Counted from the stretch's first letter, positions 1 to 7,100 are shown. The stretch is 17,978 nt of DNA from Bacillota bacterium (GCA_023391005.1 JAEWBS010000033.1:1-17978), one strand, 5' to 3'. Numbers and translations: made by a program. The notes: generated by a model not told the origin, from the letters alone.

Positions 1-470
1 CGTCAGCGTATCGCCGGCGGGGGAGAGAATTGTACACACAGCTTTTGCACTTCCTTTTTTGGATAATATGGATATCTTTTCAATCCGGCGGGGGAAATAT
101 ACCCCAAAGCGGAAAAATCCCTTACAAACAAGAATAAGGCACACCCCCGGTCGAGAAAGGTCATAAACCGCGATGGCAGGCCGGATATCGATATTCCGGC
201 GAAAGCGTGGCAGGGGGCACGGTGAAAGTGAAAAGCAAAAACGAAGCGTGAAGATACCCGCTTGGCAGACTTATGGAGCAGCCCGGATCAACAAGCGAAA
301 TGGCGGCGCACTTAATCCTTGTGTTTGGAATTGTCGTCCACGCACAACTTCCATTATTTTCAGCTTTCATTAGAAATAAGCTGATATACCTACTTGATCG
401 ATAGGTAATATCGATACTCATTATTGAATTTGTACAGGAAATTGCCAATAATTAACCCGTTTTTGTTATT
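1..470. other. Intergenic stretch without a convincing gene
   Basis: Open frames here are short, overlap one another on both strands, and none has a good ribosome binding site or a recognisable protein. One weak possibility is a minus-strand gene starting with GTG at 39 and leaving the window: the complement carries AAGGAAG about 10 bases upstream and would read MCTILSPAGDTLT, but 13 residues are too few to judge. An imperfect inverted repeat (GATATACCTA / TAGGTAATATC, 383-412) could be an operator or a hairpin; nothing links it to a gene. Confidence 0.4.
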
Positions 471-496
471 TATTTTGTCACAAAATAGGTTATAAT
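471..496 (+). promoter_or_regulatory. Palindrome next to a TATAAT -10 box
   Basis: A perfect inverted repeat, TATTTTG-TCA-CAAAATA, fills 471-487. It ends three bases before a consensus TATAAT (491-496). No good -35 hexamer lies 16-18 bases upstream, so the palindrome occupies the place where -35 contacts would be expected. That arrangement suits a site for an activator or repressor of the downstream leader and chemoreceptor gene. The regulator cannot be named from the sequence. Confidence 0.4.
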
Positions 497-502
497 AGTC
501 TA

Positions 503-655
503 AAATAAGGTTTTTATGCGGTTTGTCAGAGCTGCTATCACCGGCGTTCCCCATTGGGTGGCGCGCGGTTGATATACCCGGAGGGCGCGGCATGTCGACT
601 TCTATAAGGACCCCTAAAACGCGGAATGGGCGCAGCTTTGCCGCAGCCCATTTTT
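503..655 (+). promoter_or_regulatory. Possible structured leader upstream of the chemoreceptor
   Basis: The stretch after the TATAAT box is GC-rich and can fold: ATCACCGGCG (537-546) pairs imperfectly with CGCGCGGTTGAT (562-573), and the segment ends in a terminator-like hairpin. CCCATT at 550-555 is complementary to AATGGG at 625-630 in the 5' arm of that hairpin, so an alternative pairing that opens it is conceivable, as in a riboswitch or attenuator. I compared it by eye with c-di-GMP-I and -II, guanidine, ZTP, fluoride, THF and preQ1 aptamers and recognised none. The function is unknown. Confidence 0.3.
626..655 (+). terminator. Terminator-like hairpin in the chemoreceptor leader
   Basis: ATGGGC (626-631) pairs with GCCCAT (646-651), with partial inner pairing of GCAGC and GCCGC around a TTT loop, followed directly by TTTTT (651-655). 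This is an intrinsic-terminator shape located 75 bases upstream of the chemoreceptor start codon, so it would either end a small RNA or attenuate the gene. Confidence 0.5.
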
Positions 656-730
656 AGCAAAAGCGTTTAGCGCTCCGGCATTTCCATCCCCAGACATAGG
701 TTCTAATTGCAGCATAAGGGAGAGGTTGTC

Positions 731-2800
731 ATGAGATCCATCAAATTAAAATTAGTTGTTATGTTTACGCTGATTATCTTCGTCGTCGTTTCGGCGCTCG
801 GCGTCACGATTGTGACCATTCAGAGCAAAAATCTGCTGTCCGACGGCAAATCCGACCTTGAAACGCTCGCGCAGGCGCAGGCACAGAACATCGCCGTTCA
901 GATTCAGTCCGAGCTGCGCTATGTCGATGCGCTCGCGCAAAACCGCATCACCACCGACGAGACGGTTCCCATTGAGGAGAAAGCCACCTTTTTTCAGGCC
1001 GAGGCCCAACGCATGGGCTACGAGCTATTCGCTTATGCCGATCTCAATGGCAAGGCGACACTTTTTGACGGCAAGCTGACCCCGAACGATGTCGCCGACC
1101 GCGAATTCTTCCAAAAGGCCAAGGCGGGTGAGCTGGCCTGCTCCGACTTGATGTTCAGCAAGGTCGACGGTCAGCCGGTCGTCGTCTTTGCCGCGCCGGT
1201 GCGGGCGCAAAACCGCGTGGTGGGCGTGCTCTACGGGCGCATGGACGGGCTAATGCTCAGCGAGATCAGCAGCGGCATTACTTATAAAAACACCGGCTAT
1301 GCCTATGTCATCAACAAGCAGGGCACCACGGTGGGCCACCGCAAGACCGAGCTCGTGCTGATGCAGGATAACGATATCGAAAACGCCAAGACCGACCCGA
1401 CGGTTCAGGCGCTGGGCGCGATGACCGAGCGCATGATCTCGGGCGGCTCGGGCAGCGGGGAATATCACTACAACGGCGTTGACAAAATCGCGGGTTATGC
1501 GCCGATTGAGGGCAGCCCGTGGATCATGATTCTGACCGCCGAGCGCAATGAGGTTTTGCAGGGCGTTGCCGATCTGACCAAGGCGCTGCTGGTGATGTGT
1601 CTGGTCATTACAGCGATCGGCGTTATTGGCACCTATTTTGTCAGCGCCCAGATTGCCAATCCGCTCAAAAAGATTACGGCGGCGGCGCAGCAGATTGCCG
1701 ACGGTAATTTCGACGTCTCGCTGTCGGTCAAATCCAGAGATGAAATAGGCCGTCTGGCACAAGCCTTTGCGTTGACCATCGATCGGTTGATCAATTATCA
1801 GGGTTACATCGACGAGATCTCGCAAGCGCTGTTGTCGGTGGCGCAGGGCGATTTGACCATTACGCCCCAGCGCAACTATACAGGGCAGTTCAAGCGCCTC
1901 AAGGATAATATGGAGGCCATGCTCGAAAACCTCAACGCCACAATGACCAAAATTAATCAATCGGCCGCCGAGGTGGACAGTGGTGCCGATCAGGTCTCGA
2001 CCGGCGCGCAGGCGCTCTCGCAGGGGGCCACCGAGCAGGCTAGCGCGATACAGGAGCTTTCGGCCTCGCTGGAGGAGGTGACGGCCCAGATCCGGCAGAA
2101 CGCCGAAAACGCCAAGCAGGCGCACGGCAAGGCCGATTTCGCCGGCCAAGAGCTGCGCAGCAGCAACGATAAGATGAACGAAACCGTCGCAGCAATGGAA
2201 CAGATCGCCGCCAAGTCGGTCGAGATCTCCAAGATCATCAAGGTGATCGACGACATCGCGTTCCAGACCAATATTCTGGCGCTCAACGCGGCGGTTGAGG
2301 CCGCGCGCGCGGGCGAGGCGGGCAAGGGCTTTGCCGTTGTGGCCGACGAGGTCCGCAATCTGGCCGGAAAGAGCGCCGAAGCGGCCAGAAACACCACCGT
2401 GCTCATCGAGGAGACAATTGCGGCGGTGAAAAACGGCAGCAGCCTCTCAGCCGCTACCGCCAAGTCGTTGGCTCAGAGTGCACAGGAGACGCAGGCCGCG
2501 ATCGCGCTCATCGACCGCATTGCGCTTGCCACGCAGGAGCAGGCCACGGCGATTGTGCAGATCAACTTAGGCGTCGAGCAGATTTCGTCGGTGGTGCAGA
2601 CTAATGCCGCCACCGCCCAGCAGAGTGCTGCTGCCAGCGAGGAGCTCTCAAGCCAGTCCAACCTGCTCGAGGGGTTGATCGCCCGCTTTAAGCTTAAGGA
2701 TGACGATGCCTCCTACGCCGATGACGCAGCGCTGCACCCCCAGTATGCTGAGGAACCTGCCGCTCTGGTCGCAGTCAGCAGTGACAGCAAATATTTCTGA
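731..2800 (+). CDS. Methyl-accepting chemotaxis protein (Cache-HAMP-MCP signal)
   Basis: Transmembrane chemoreceptor that controls the CheA/CheW kinase complex. The start is ATG 731, preceded by GGGAGAGG; an in-frame TTG at 707 has no ribosome binding site. The 689-residue product has a first membrane helix at about 7-29, an extracellular double-Cache-like sensor at about 35-280 (containing GYAYVINKQGTTVGH, typical of Cache domains), a second helix at 284-305, a HAMP segment at 306-360, a possible second HAMP-like stretch at 360-405, and a long alpha-helical signalling domain. The hallmark hairpin tip is intact at about 498-556 (DIAFQTNILALNAAVEAARA, then GEAGKGFAVVADEVRNLA). The C-terminus ends in SDSKYF, with no CheR-docking pentapeptide of the NWETF type. 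The ligand cannot be told. Nothing else for chemotaxis is nearby, so it is an orphan receptor followed by its own terminator. Confidence 0.95.
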   Translation: MRSIKLKLVVMFTLIIFVVVSALGVTIVTIQSKNLLSDGKSDLETLAQAQAQNIAVQIQSELRYVDALAQNRITTDETVPIEEKATFFQAEAQRMGYELFAYADLNGKATLFDGKLTPNDVADREFFQKAKAGELACSDLMFSKVDGQPVVVFAAPVRAQNRVVGVLYGRMDGLMLSEISSGITYKNTGYAYVINKQGTTVGHRKTELVLMQDNDIENAKTDPTVQALGAMTERMISGGSGSGEYHYNGVDKIAGYAPIEGSPWIMILTAERNEVLQGVADLTKALLVMCLVITAIGVIGTYFVSAQIANPLKKITAAAQQIADGNFDVSLSVKSRDEIGRLAQAFALTIDRLINYQGYIDEISQALLSVAQGDLTITPQRNYTGQFKRLKDNMEAMLENLNATMTKINQSAAEVDSGADQVSTGAQALSQGATEQASAIQELSASLEEVTAQIRQNAENAKQAHGKADFAGQELRSSNDKMNETVAAMEQIAAKSVEISKIIKVIDDIAFQTNILALNAAVEAARAGEAGKGFAVVADEVRNLAGKSAEAARNTTVLIEETIAAVKNGSSLSAATAKSLAQSAQETQAAIALIDRIALATQEQATAIVQINLGVEQISSVVQTNAATAQQSAAASEELSSQSNLLEGLIARFKLKDDDASYADDAALHPQYAEEPAALVAVSSDSKYF

Positions 2801-2820
2801 CGCAACTAATAAAAAGTAGC

Positions 2821-2853
2821 AAGGCCGCCCCTCTCGGGGCGGCCTTAGTTTAT
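2821..2853 (+). terminator. Intrinsic terminator after the chemoreceptor gene
   Basis: AAGGCCGCCCC (2821-2831) and GGGGCGGCCTT (2836-2846) form a perfect 11-bp stem with a TCTC loop, followed by a T-rich tail (AGTTTATT). It lies 20 bases past the chemoreceptor stop codon. Confidence 0.9.
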
Positions 2854-2876
2854 TAGGAACCATTTAGCTGATCTCC

Positions 2877-2905
2877 GTGACACCGCCATTTTTATATGCT
2901 ATACT
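2877..2905 (+). promoter_or_regulatory. Sigma-A-type promoter for ridA and the PLP enzyme
   Basis: GTGACA (2877-2882) and TATACT (2900-2905) are separated by 17 bases. Both differ from consensus by one base. The predicted transcript has a leader of about 110 bases before ridA. Confidence 0.6.
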
Positions 2906-3025
2906 TTCCATATTCGATACGCGCGTTCGGTGGTATAAGCGGCTGCCGCTCAAGGCGTTTTGGCGCGAGAGACAGGCATTTCGGCGGCATTGCCACCTCA
3001 CAACAAGTAAAGGAGCGGTTAAAGC

Positions 3026-3409
3026 ATGGAGATCATATCCCCCCGCTATGCGGGGACAAACAAAGGGCATTACAGCCCCGGCATTCTTTCAAACGGCATG
3101 CTGTATATATCCGGTCAGCTGTCGATCGACCCCGACACCCGCATGCTGCCCGAGGGCGGCGTTGCGGCGCACACGGCGCTAGCGCTTAAAAATGTCGAGC
3201 GGGTACTCACAGAGGCCGGCCTGACCCGAAGTAACGTCGTGCAGTGCCGCGTCTATGTGACTGACGTCGCGCTATGGGATGAGGTCAACGCCGTCTACGC
3301 CGAATTTTTCGGCAGCCACAAGCCCGCCCGGGTCGTCGTGCCGGTGCCGTCGCTGCACTTCGGTTGTCTGATCGAGATAGAGGCGATTGCGGAGGTGCCC
3401 GCGCTATGA
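3026..3409 (+). CDS. ridA: RidA family enamine/imine deaminase
   Basis: RidA proteins (YjgF/YER057c/UK114) hydrolyse reactive 2-aminoacrylate and 2-aminocrotonate released by PLP enzymes, protecting other PLP enzymes from damage. The product has 127 residues, the usual length. Family features are visible: GHYSPGILSNGMLYISGQ at 14-31, the KPAR segment whose R102 matches the substrate-binding arginine of active RidA proteins, and a C-terminal IEIEAIAEV. AGGAG lies 10 bases before the ATG. Its last codons overlap the start of the next gene (ATGA), so the two are translationally coupled. The neighbour is a threonine-synthase-like PLP enzyme, which makes the clean-up role plausible: RidA would act on enamine by-products of its own operon partner. 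That link is inference. Confidence 0.9.
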   Translation: MEIISPRYAGTNKGHYSPGILSNGMLYISGQLSIDPDTRMLPEGGVAAHTALALKNVERVLTEAGLTRSNVVQCRVYVTDVALWDEVNAVYAEFFGSHKPARVVVPVPSLHFGCLIEIEAIAEVPAL

Positions 3410-4500
3410 ACTATAGTTGTTCTAAATGCGGCGTGCGAGCCGATGTGACCACCCGCGCACCCAAATGCGACTGCGGCGGCCTGTGGCAGCTCGACTTTAC
3501 CCCGCCCGTCTTTGACACGGCACTCATCGACAAAAGCTGCTGGGGGATTTTCCGCTACCGCGCATTTATGCCGCTGCTCGACGAAAGTTGGCGGCAGATT
3601 TCGCTGGGCGAGGGCATGACCCCCGTCGTGCCTTTTGATGACGACCTTATGCTGAAGATGGATTATTTTATGCCCACGCTGTCCTTTAAGGATCGGGGCG
3701 CCGCCGTGCTGATTTCGCACTGCAAGGCGATCGGCGTCACGTCAGTCGTGCAGGACAGCAGCGGCAACGCGGGCAACAGCGTGGCGGCCTATTGCGCCAA
3801 GGCGGGCATCAGCTGCGAGATTTTTGTCCCCGAGGGCACCTCGCCCAAGAAAATCGACATGATCCGCGCACACGGGGCGGCGGTCAACATCGTGCCCGGT
3901 TCGCGCGACCACTGCGCCGACGTCTGCCGAGCCAAGGTGGAACAGGACGGCCAATATTATGCCAACCATGTCTATAACCCCTTCTTTTACGAAGGCACCA
4001 AAACTTATATCTATGAGATTTACGAGCAGCTCGGGCGGGTTCCGCAGAATATTTTTGTACCGCTGGGCAACGGAACGCTGTTCATCGGCGTTATCAAGGC
4101 GCTCGAGGAATTTCTGGCCGCTGGTATCATTGAGCGGATGCCCAATGTCGTCGCGCTGCAAAGCGAGCGCTGCGCCCCGATTGCGGTGGCAGCCGAGCAG
4201 GGGATGACCGCCCCGGCGCCGGTGTCGGTGTCGCCGACGCTGGCCGAGGGCATCGCCATCGGCGTGCCGATGCGCGGGGAAGAGATCCTGAGCTATATCC
4301 GAAAATATAACCTCAAGGTGATGCTCGCCCCCGAGGATCAGATTCTCGAGGCCCGAAGTGCGCTGGCGAAAAAGGGCGTTTACTGTGAGCATACCACCGC
4401 CGCCAATTATGCGGCCTATCTGCGCTATTGCAGCCTGTACGGCCCGACGCCGGACAGCATTATTCCGATGTGCGGCGCGGGCTTAAAGTCTGATCATTAA
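3406..4500 (+). CDS. Threonine-synthase-like PLP-dependent enzyme
   Basis: Fold-type II PLP enzyme of the threonine synthase/dehydratase superfamily, 364 residues. ATG 3406 overlaps the ridA stop codon; upstream in-frame codons lie inside ridA. It starts with a small cysteine motif (C5, C8, C21, C23), as seen in many threonine synthases, then LGEGMTP (67-73), the cofactor lysine in LSFKDRG (K95), the phosphate/substrate loop SSGNAGNS (118-125), PEGTSPKKIDMIRAHGAAV (142-160), the PLP-phosphate glycine loop PLGNGT (219-224), and a C-terminal MCGAG. The LGEG, SFKDRG and cysteine features favour threonine synthase (O-phosphohomoserine to threonine). A dehydratase or ammonia-lyase activity is possible, and pairing with RidA would fit an enzyme that releases enamines. 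No other threonine-pathway gene is visible, so the substrate is left open. Confidence 0.85.
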   Translation: MNYSCSKCGVRADVTTRAPKCDCGGLWQLDFTPPVFDTALIDKSCWGIFRYRAFMPLLDESWRQISLGEGMTPVVPFDDDLMLKMDYFMPTLSFKDRGAAVLISHCKAIGVTSVVQDSSGNAGNSVAAYCAKAGISCEIFVPEGTSPKKIDMIRAHGAAVNIVPGSRDHCADVCRAKVEQDGQYYANHVYNPFFYEGTKTYIYEIYEQLGRVPQNIFVPLGNGTLFIGVIKALEEFLAAGIIERMPNVVALQSERCAPIAVAAEQGMTAPAPVSVSPTLAEGIAIGVPMRGEEILSYIRKYNLKVMLAPEDQILEARSALAKKGVYCEHTTAANYAAYLRYCSLYGPTPDSIIPMCGAGLKSDH

Positions 4501-4529
4501 GTGATATCGGTTAAAGCTTTGGTCAATTC

Positions 4530-4566
4530 AAAAAAACGCCACCGCAAAGCCTTGCGGTGGCGTTTT
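4530..4566. terminator. Bidirectional terminator between convergent genes
   Basis: AAAACGCCACCGCAA (4533-4547) and TTGCGGTGGCGTTTT (4552-4566) make a perfect 15-bp stem with a four-base loop. The plus strand ends in TTTT and the minus strand in seven Ts, so it can stop both the ridA operon and the convergent CAP gene. Confidence 0.9.
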
Positions 4567-4693
4567 GAGATACTAAACACGGACTAAAAACCCATAAATC
4601 CGGCGGTCTGTTTTGTCTCTGGCGGCGTTATTTGTCCTGCCAAAGGCAAAAACAGCCGCACTATTTTATTGCATTTTAAGTCAGTGATTAGTA

Positions 4694-5599
4694 TTAGCCT
4701 ATGAACATCTGAGTCCAGTAGTTGCCGCTCGATACATAACCGACGCCGATCTGCGTGAAGGAGCCGTTGAGGATGTTCGCGCGATGGCCGGGGGAATTCA
4801 TCCAGCCGGTGACGACGGCCTGAGGCGTGCTGTAGCCCATAGCGATATTTTCGCCTGCAGTGCGGTAAGAGATGCCAAACTTGGTCATCATGTCAAACGG
4901 GGAACCGTAGGTCGGGCTGGTGTGGGAGAAATAGCCCTTGTCACGCATATCCTGAGACTTGGCACGGGCCACATCAGAAAGTTTCGAGTTCAGGGTGAGG
5001 GCACCAAGGCCATTTTTGGCACGCTCAACATTGACGAGTCTGACAACCTCGGACTCATAAGCGCTGACGCTGCTATTGGAACCACTGTTGGAACCGCTGT
5101 TAGAGCCACTGTTGGAACCATTGTTAGATCCGCTGTTGGAACCGTTATTGGAGCCGTTGTTAGAGCCACTTTTGGAACCGTTATTGGAACCGTTATTGGA
5201 GCCGTTGTTAGAGCCACGATTGGAACCGTTGTTAGAGCCGTTGTTAGAGCCACTGTTGGAACCATTGTTGGAACCATTGTTGGAACCGTTATTGGAGCCA
5301 CTGTTGGAACCGTTGTTAGAGCCATTATTGGAACCATTGTTAGATCCGCTGTTGGAACCATTGGTGGGGCATGCATTATAGGTATATGTCTTGATACCGT
5401 TGCCCTGCTTGGAGTTCATGAACTGCGACAGTACCGAGGCGATTTTATCGTTGTATGTTTGGCTCTGCGTATTCGTAGACGTGCTCCACGGATAAGCGCT
5501 CTTTGTGTTGGGGCAGGTTGAAGCACCCGCCGCATTAGCACCAACTGTCAGCATCGCTGCGCACAGCGTGACGGACATCATCATTGTCAGCTTTCTCAA
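4694..5599 (-). CDS. Secreted CAP-domain (SCP/YkwD-like) protein with a GSN-repeat linker
   Basis: Exported protein of 301 residues. Residues 1-27 are a signal peptide (MRK, hydrophobic core, ANA-type cleavage region). Residues 28-80 form a short domain with C29 and C77. Residues 81-176 are 24 tetrapeptides of the GSNN/GSNS type. Residues 180-301 are a CAP domain (SCP/PR-1/YkwD family): NVERAKNGL, GYFSH (H226), AGENIAMG (E250), SPGHRANILN (H272) and IGVGY, so the usual His/Glu cleft residues are present. The role of bacterial CAP proteins is mostly unclear; many are cell-wall or spore-associated. The start is TTG at 5599: AGGAGG stands 8 bases upstream and no ATG fits. It follows a 29-codon peptide gene and a stem-loop, probably in one transcript, and ends at the bidirectional terminator. 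Confidence 0.92.
   Translation of the reverse strand: MRKLTMMMSVTLCAAMLTVGANAAGASTCPNTKSAYPWSTSTNTQSQTYNDKIASVLSQFMNSKQGNGIKTYTYNACPTNGSNSGSNNGSNNGSNNGSNSGSNNGSNNGSNNGSNSGSNNGSNNGSNRGSNNGSNNGSNNGSKSGSNNGSNNGSNSGSNNGSNSGSNSGSNSGSNSSVSAYESEVVRLVNVERAKNGLGALTLNSKLSDVARAKSQDMRDKGYFSHTSPTYGSPFDMMTKFGISYRTAGENIAMGYSTPQAVVTGWMNSPGHRANILNGSFTQIGVGYVSSGNYWTQMFIG
5072..5359 (-). repeat. 12-bp tandem repeat tract coding the GSNN/GSNS linker
   Basis: About 24 imperfect copies of a 12-bp unit encode GSNN or GSNS, with one GSNR and one GSKS. The first twelve units show a longer period: GSNS followed by three other tetrads, repeated three times (48 bp), which suggests expansion by duplication of larger blocks. 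The tract stays in frame when whole units are gained or lost, so linker length may vary between strains. The plus-strand frame reading EPLLEPLL is only its shadow. Confidence 0.95.
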
Positions 5600-5636
5600 A
5601 ATAAAATCCTCCTATGATTCATATTAGAATGCAACC

Positions 5637-5661
5637 GGCCGGCGCATGGGACGCGCCGGCC
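5637..5661 (-). other. Stem-loop between the peptide gene and the CAP gene
   Basis: GGCCGGCGC (5637-5645) and GCGCCGGCC (5653-5661) form a perfect 9-bp stem with a 7-base loop, 13 bases after the peptide stop codon and upstream of the CAP gene ribosome binding site. There is no T run on either strand, so it looks more like an mRNA-stability or processing hairpin, or a leaky attenuator, than a full terminator. Confidence 0.7.
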
Positions 5662-5674
5662 ATTGATGTAACAC

Positions 5675-5764
5675 TTAGTAGTTCCAGTTCAGGCACTGAC
5701 CAAGCATTTGCAACAGAGCGCTACAGTCGAAAGAACCGCCGCTGAAAGAGAAGCAATTGAACAT
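5675..5764 (-). CDS. Small 29-residue cysteine-containing peptide
   Basis: A very short gene with excellent translation signals: AAGGAGGT, a perfect anti-16S match, stands 7 bases before ATG 5764, and the frame runs 29 codons to TAA. The peptide begins MFNCFSFSGG and ends GQCLNWNY. Cysteines are at 4, 14 and 24, evenly 10 apart, and phenylalanines at 2, 5, 7 and 12; there is one acidic residue (D13) and no Lys or Arg. It has no signal peptide. It lies just ahead of the CAP-domain gene with a stem-loop between, so the two are likely co-transcribed. I do not recognise a family. It could be a structural or spore-associated mini-protein, a precursor of a modified peptide, or a leader peptide; no modification enzyme is nearby. 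Coding is well supported by the ribosome binding site; function is unknown. Confidence 0.65.
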   Translation of the reverse strand: MFNCFSFSGGSFDCSALLQMLGQCLNWNY

Positions 5765-6347
5765 TGCAGTTACCTCCTTGTCATATTTGCCTTGCAAGTG
5801 CAATTACAGGGTAACAAAAGCGACAAAAAAAAGCAAATGCAATATCTACCTTGTGACTAGGTATTAATTTTACAAGGGTATATTCCCCAATTTAAGTTAC
5901 AAAACGAAAAAAGTTTAGAAATTATAAACATAAAAATGCGTTTGATATGCTTTAAGATAATGTTACGGCAACGGGTACCGTCAAACTGCACAAAAATGAT
6001 TCGACGCATAACGCCGCCAAAAACGGTGCTCAGATTTTTTGTCAAAAATTTTTCTCAAACTGTCCTTCTTTATTTTTGCGGCTTAAAAAAAGCCGTTGCA
6101 GGATCTTGCCCACCGAAATAAAAAATACCGATACCACATTAAAAAACCGATGCGCTTGGCAGCTTTTTAGTCCCGTATCGTTGCTGTTCGGGCAAAAAAT
6201 CTGTGCTTTGCGCTGTTCGGTCTTAATCTGTTATCGGTATATAACGTCCGTTTTACCTAAAGGTAGTATCAAATCTTAGAATTTGTGCAACATTTTTTAG
6301 TAACCCATATTTTTAAAACCGTGTATACAGAATTTAGTTGTCAACTT
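5765..6347. other. AT-rich intergenic region, no gene seen
   Basis: About 580 bases without a credible coding frame. It must hold the promoter for the minus-strand peptide and CAP genes, but I could not find a clear pair of hexamers. Short inverted elements occur: ACCT-TGTGACT-AGGT near 5850 and a small hairpin CGGCTT-AAAAA-AAGCCG at 6079-6095. Neither has a T run. The two could be regulatory, but nothing proves it. Confidence 0.4.
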
Positions 6348-6929
6348 TTAGCTGTTCACAAATAAACCGTGGTTATTGCAATAAAAATAAAGCTTGCCGT
6401 CAAAAGCAAGTGGAAGGCTCAGCTGTGCCTCCTGCTCAGGATAAAGCCGGACCAATGTTAGCCTGCCGCTTGAGAGATACGCCACAAAGCTGATGTAGTG
6501 TGCCTTGGTCATCGGGTGGTCAAAGGTCACGAAGTACTGATTATCGATCGTTTCAATCTTAGGGGCATGCCCGCTGTCGGCGCGCAACGGGGTCAGCGGC
6601 TCAAGCTTTCTGCCGCAGCACGCAATCTCAGCTGCGCCGGTGCTGTTGACAATGCCGCCGCAGTTCGGGCAAACATAAAATTTTAATCGTTTCATATTTC
6701 CTCCATCTGTGGGGTTTTCGCCGATATCGCCCGCGAGAATGCGCTCGATATTCACGCCCAGCAGCTCTGAAAGCGCGCCGAGCAGCGAAACGTCGGGGCA
6801 GCCCAAGCCGCGCTCCCACTTGGATATGGTTTTGTCGCTGATATTCATCGCATCCGCGACTTGCTTTTGGGTCAGCCCCATTTCTTTTCTCAGACTTAAA
6901 ATCAGTGCGCCCACCTTGCTGCAATCCAT
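6348..6929 (-). CDS. HTH regulator fused to a desulfoferrodoxin-like domain
   Basis: A 193-residue protein. Residues 5-62 are a Cro/C1-type helix-turn-helix (LRKEMGLTQKQVADAMNISD, then KTISKWERG). Residues 82-190 resemble a complete desulfoferrodoxin: a desulforedoxin-type iron site FYVCPNCGG...ACCG (C87, C90, C104, C105), then a superoxide-reductase-like part with H121, DHPMTKAHYI (H138, H144) and YFYCNNHGLF (C184, H187). The spacing H-x5-H and C-x2-H matches the four-His, one-Cys iron centre of superoxide reductases, so all ligands seem present. This suggests a DNA-binding protein that senses oxygen species through iron, although it could also be catalytic. ATG 6929 was chosen because GGAGGTG lies 6 bases upstream; a longer frame has no such site. 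Its promoter shares an element with that of the nitroreductase gene. Confidence 0.85.
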   Translation of the reverse strand: MDCSKVGALILSLRKEMGLTQKQVADAMNISDKTISKWERGLGCPDVSLLGALSELLGVNIERILAGDIGENPTDGGNMKRLKFYVCPNCGGIVNSTGAAEIACCGRKLEPLTPLRADSGHAPKIETIDNQYFVTFDHPMTKAHYISFVAYLSSGRLTLVRLYPEQEAQLSLPLAFDGKLYFYCNNHGLFVNS

Positions 6930-6950
6930 ACGGTTCACCTCCATTGTTAT

Positions 6951-6996
6951 ACTATACCATTTTGTCCATCGGTTTTTCAATAAACACGCCGTAGAG
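6951..6996 (-). promoter_or_regulatory. Promoter of the HTH-desulfoferrodoxin gene with shared upstream element
   Basis: On the minus strand, -35 TTGAAA (6980-6975) and -10 TATAGT (6956-6951) are 18 bases apart, 22 bases ahead of the start codon. The -35 box is the end of a 22-bp element (6975-6996) reading CTCTACGG...GTTTATTGAAA that recurs at 7827-7848. Confidence 0.7.
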
Positions 6997-7070
6997 TTTT
7001 ATTGTGGTCACGCGATGGCGACTTTAACACGATTTATTTTATCAGCACCGCAATGATGCCCCACAACAGT

Positions 7071-7100
7071 CAAAAAGACCAGCGCTCAGGCTGATCTTTT
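7071..7100 (-). terminator. Terminator after the nitroreductase gene
   Basis: On the minus strand AAAGATCAGC (7099-7090) pairs with GCTGGTCTTT (7083-7074), with one G-U pair and a six-base loop, and runs into TTTTTG. It lies about 70 bases past the nitroreductase stop. Confidence 0.7.

Noticed and set aside
1..39. Minus-strand gene starting with GTG at 39 and leaving the window
   Set aside because: The start signals are plausible, but only 13 codons are visible, so it cannot be supported as a gene.
161..593. Overlapping frames of 66-95 codons on both strands upstream of the chemoreceptor
   Set aside because: They overlap each other and the palindrome/-10 region, lack ribosome binding sites, and have unlikely compositions.
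1250..2149. Long minus-strand frame inside the chemoreceptor gene
   Set aside because: No family resemblance; the plus strand is a complete, clearly recognised chemoreceptor. High GC leaves the antisense frame open.
2912..3025. T-box-like words (GGTGGTATAAGCGGC) in the ridA leader
   Set aside because: There is no specifier stem, no AGAGAG element and no terminator, and the leader is too short for a T-box.
3742..4392. Minus-strand frame inside the PLP enzyme gene
   Set aside because: Antisense shadow of a well-supported gene; no ribosome binding site or known motif.
5072..5359. Regular repeats considered as a CRISPR array
   Set aside because: The 12-bp units run without spacers, keep an open reading frame with GSN meaning, and there are no cas genes.
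5076..5381. Plus-strand frame of EPLL repeats opposite the CAP gene
   Set aside because: It is the mirror of the GSNN repeat tract, has no ribosome binding site or signal peptide, and simply stays open because the 12-bp repeat lacks stops.
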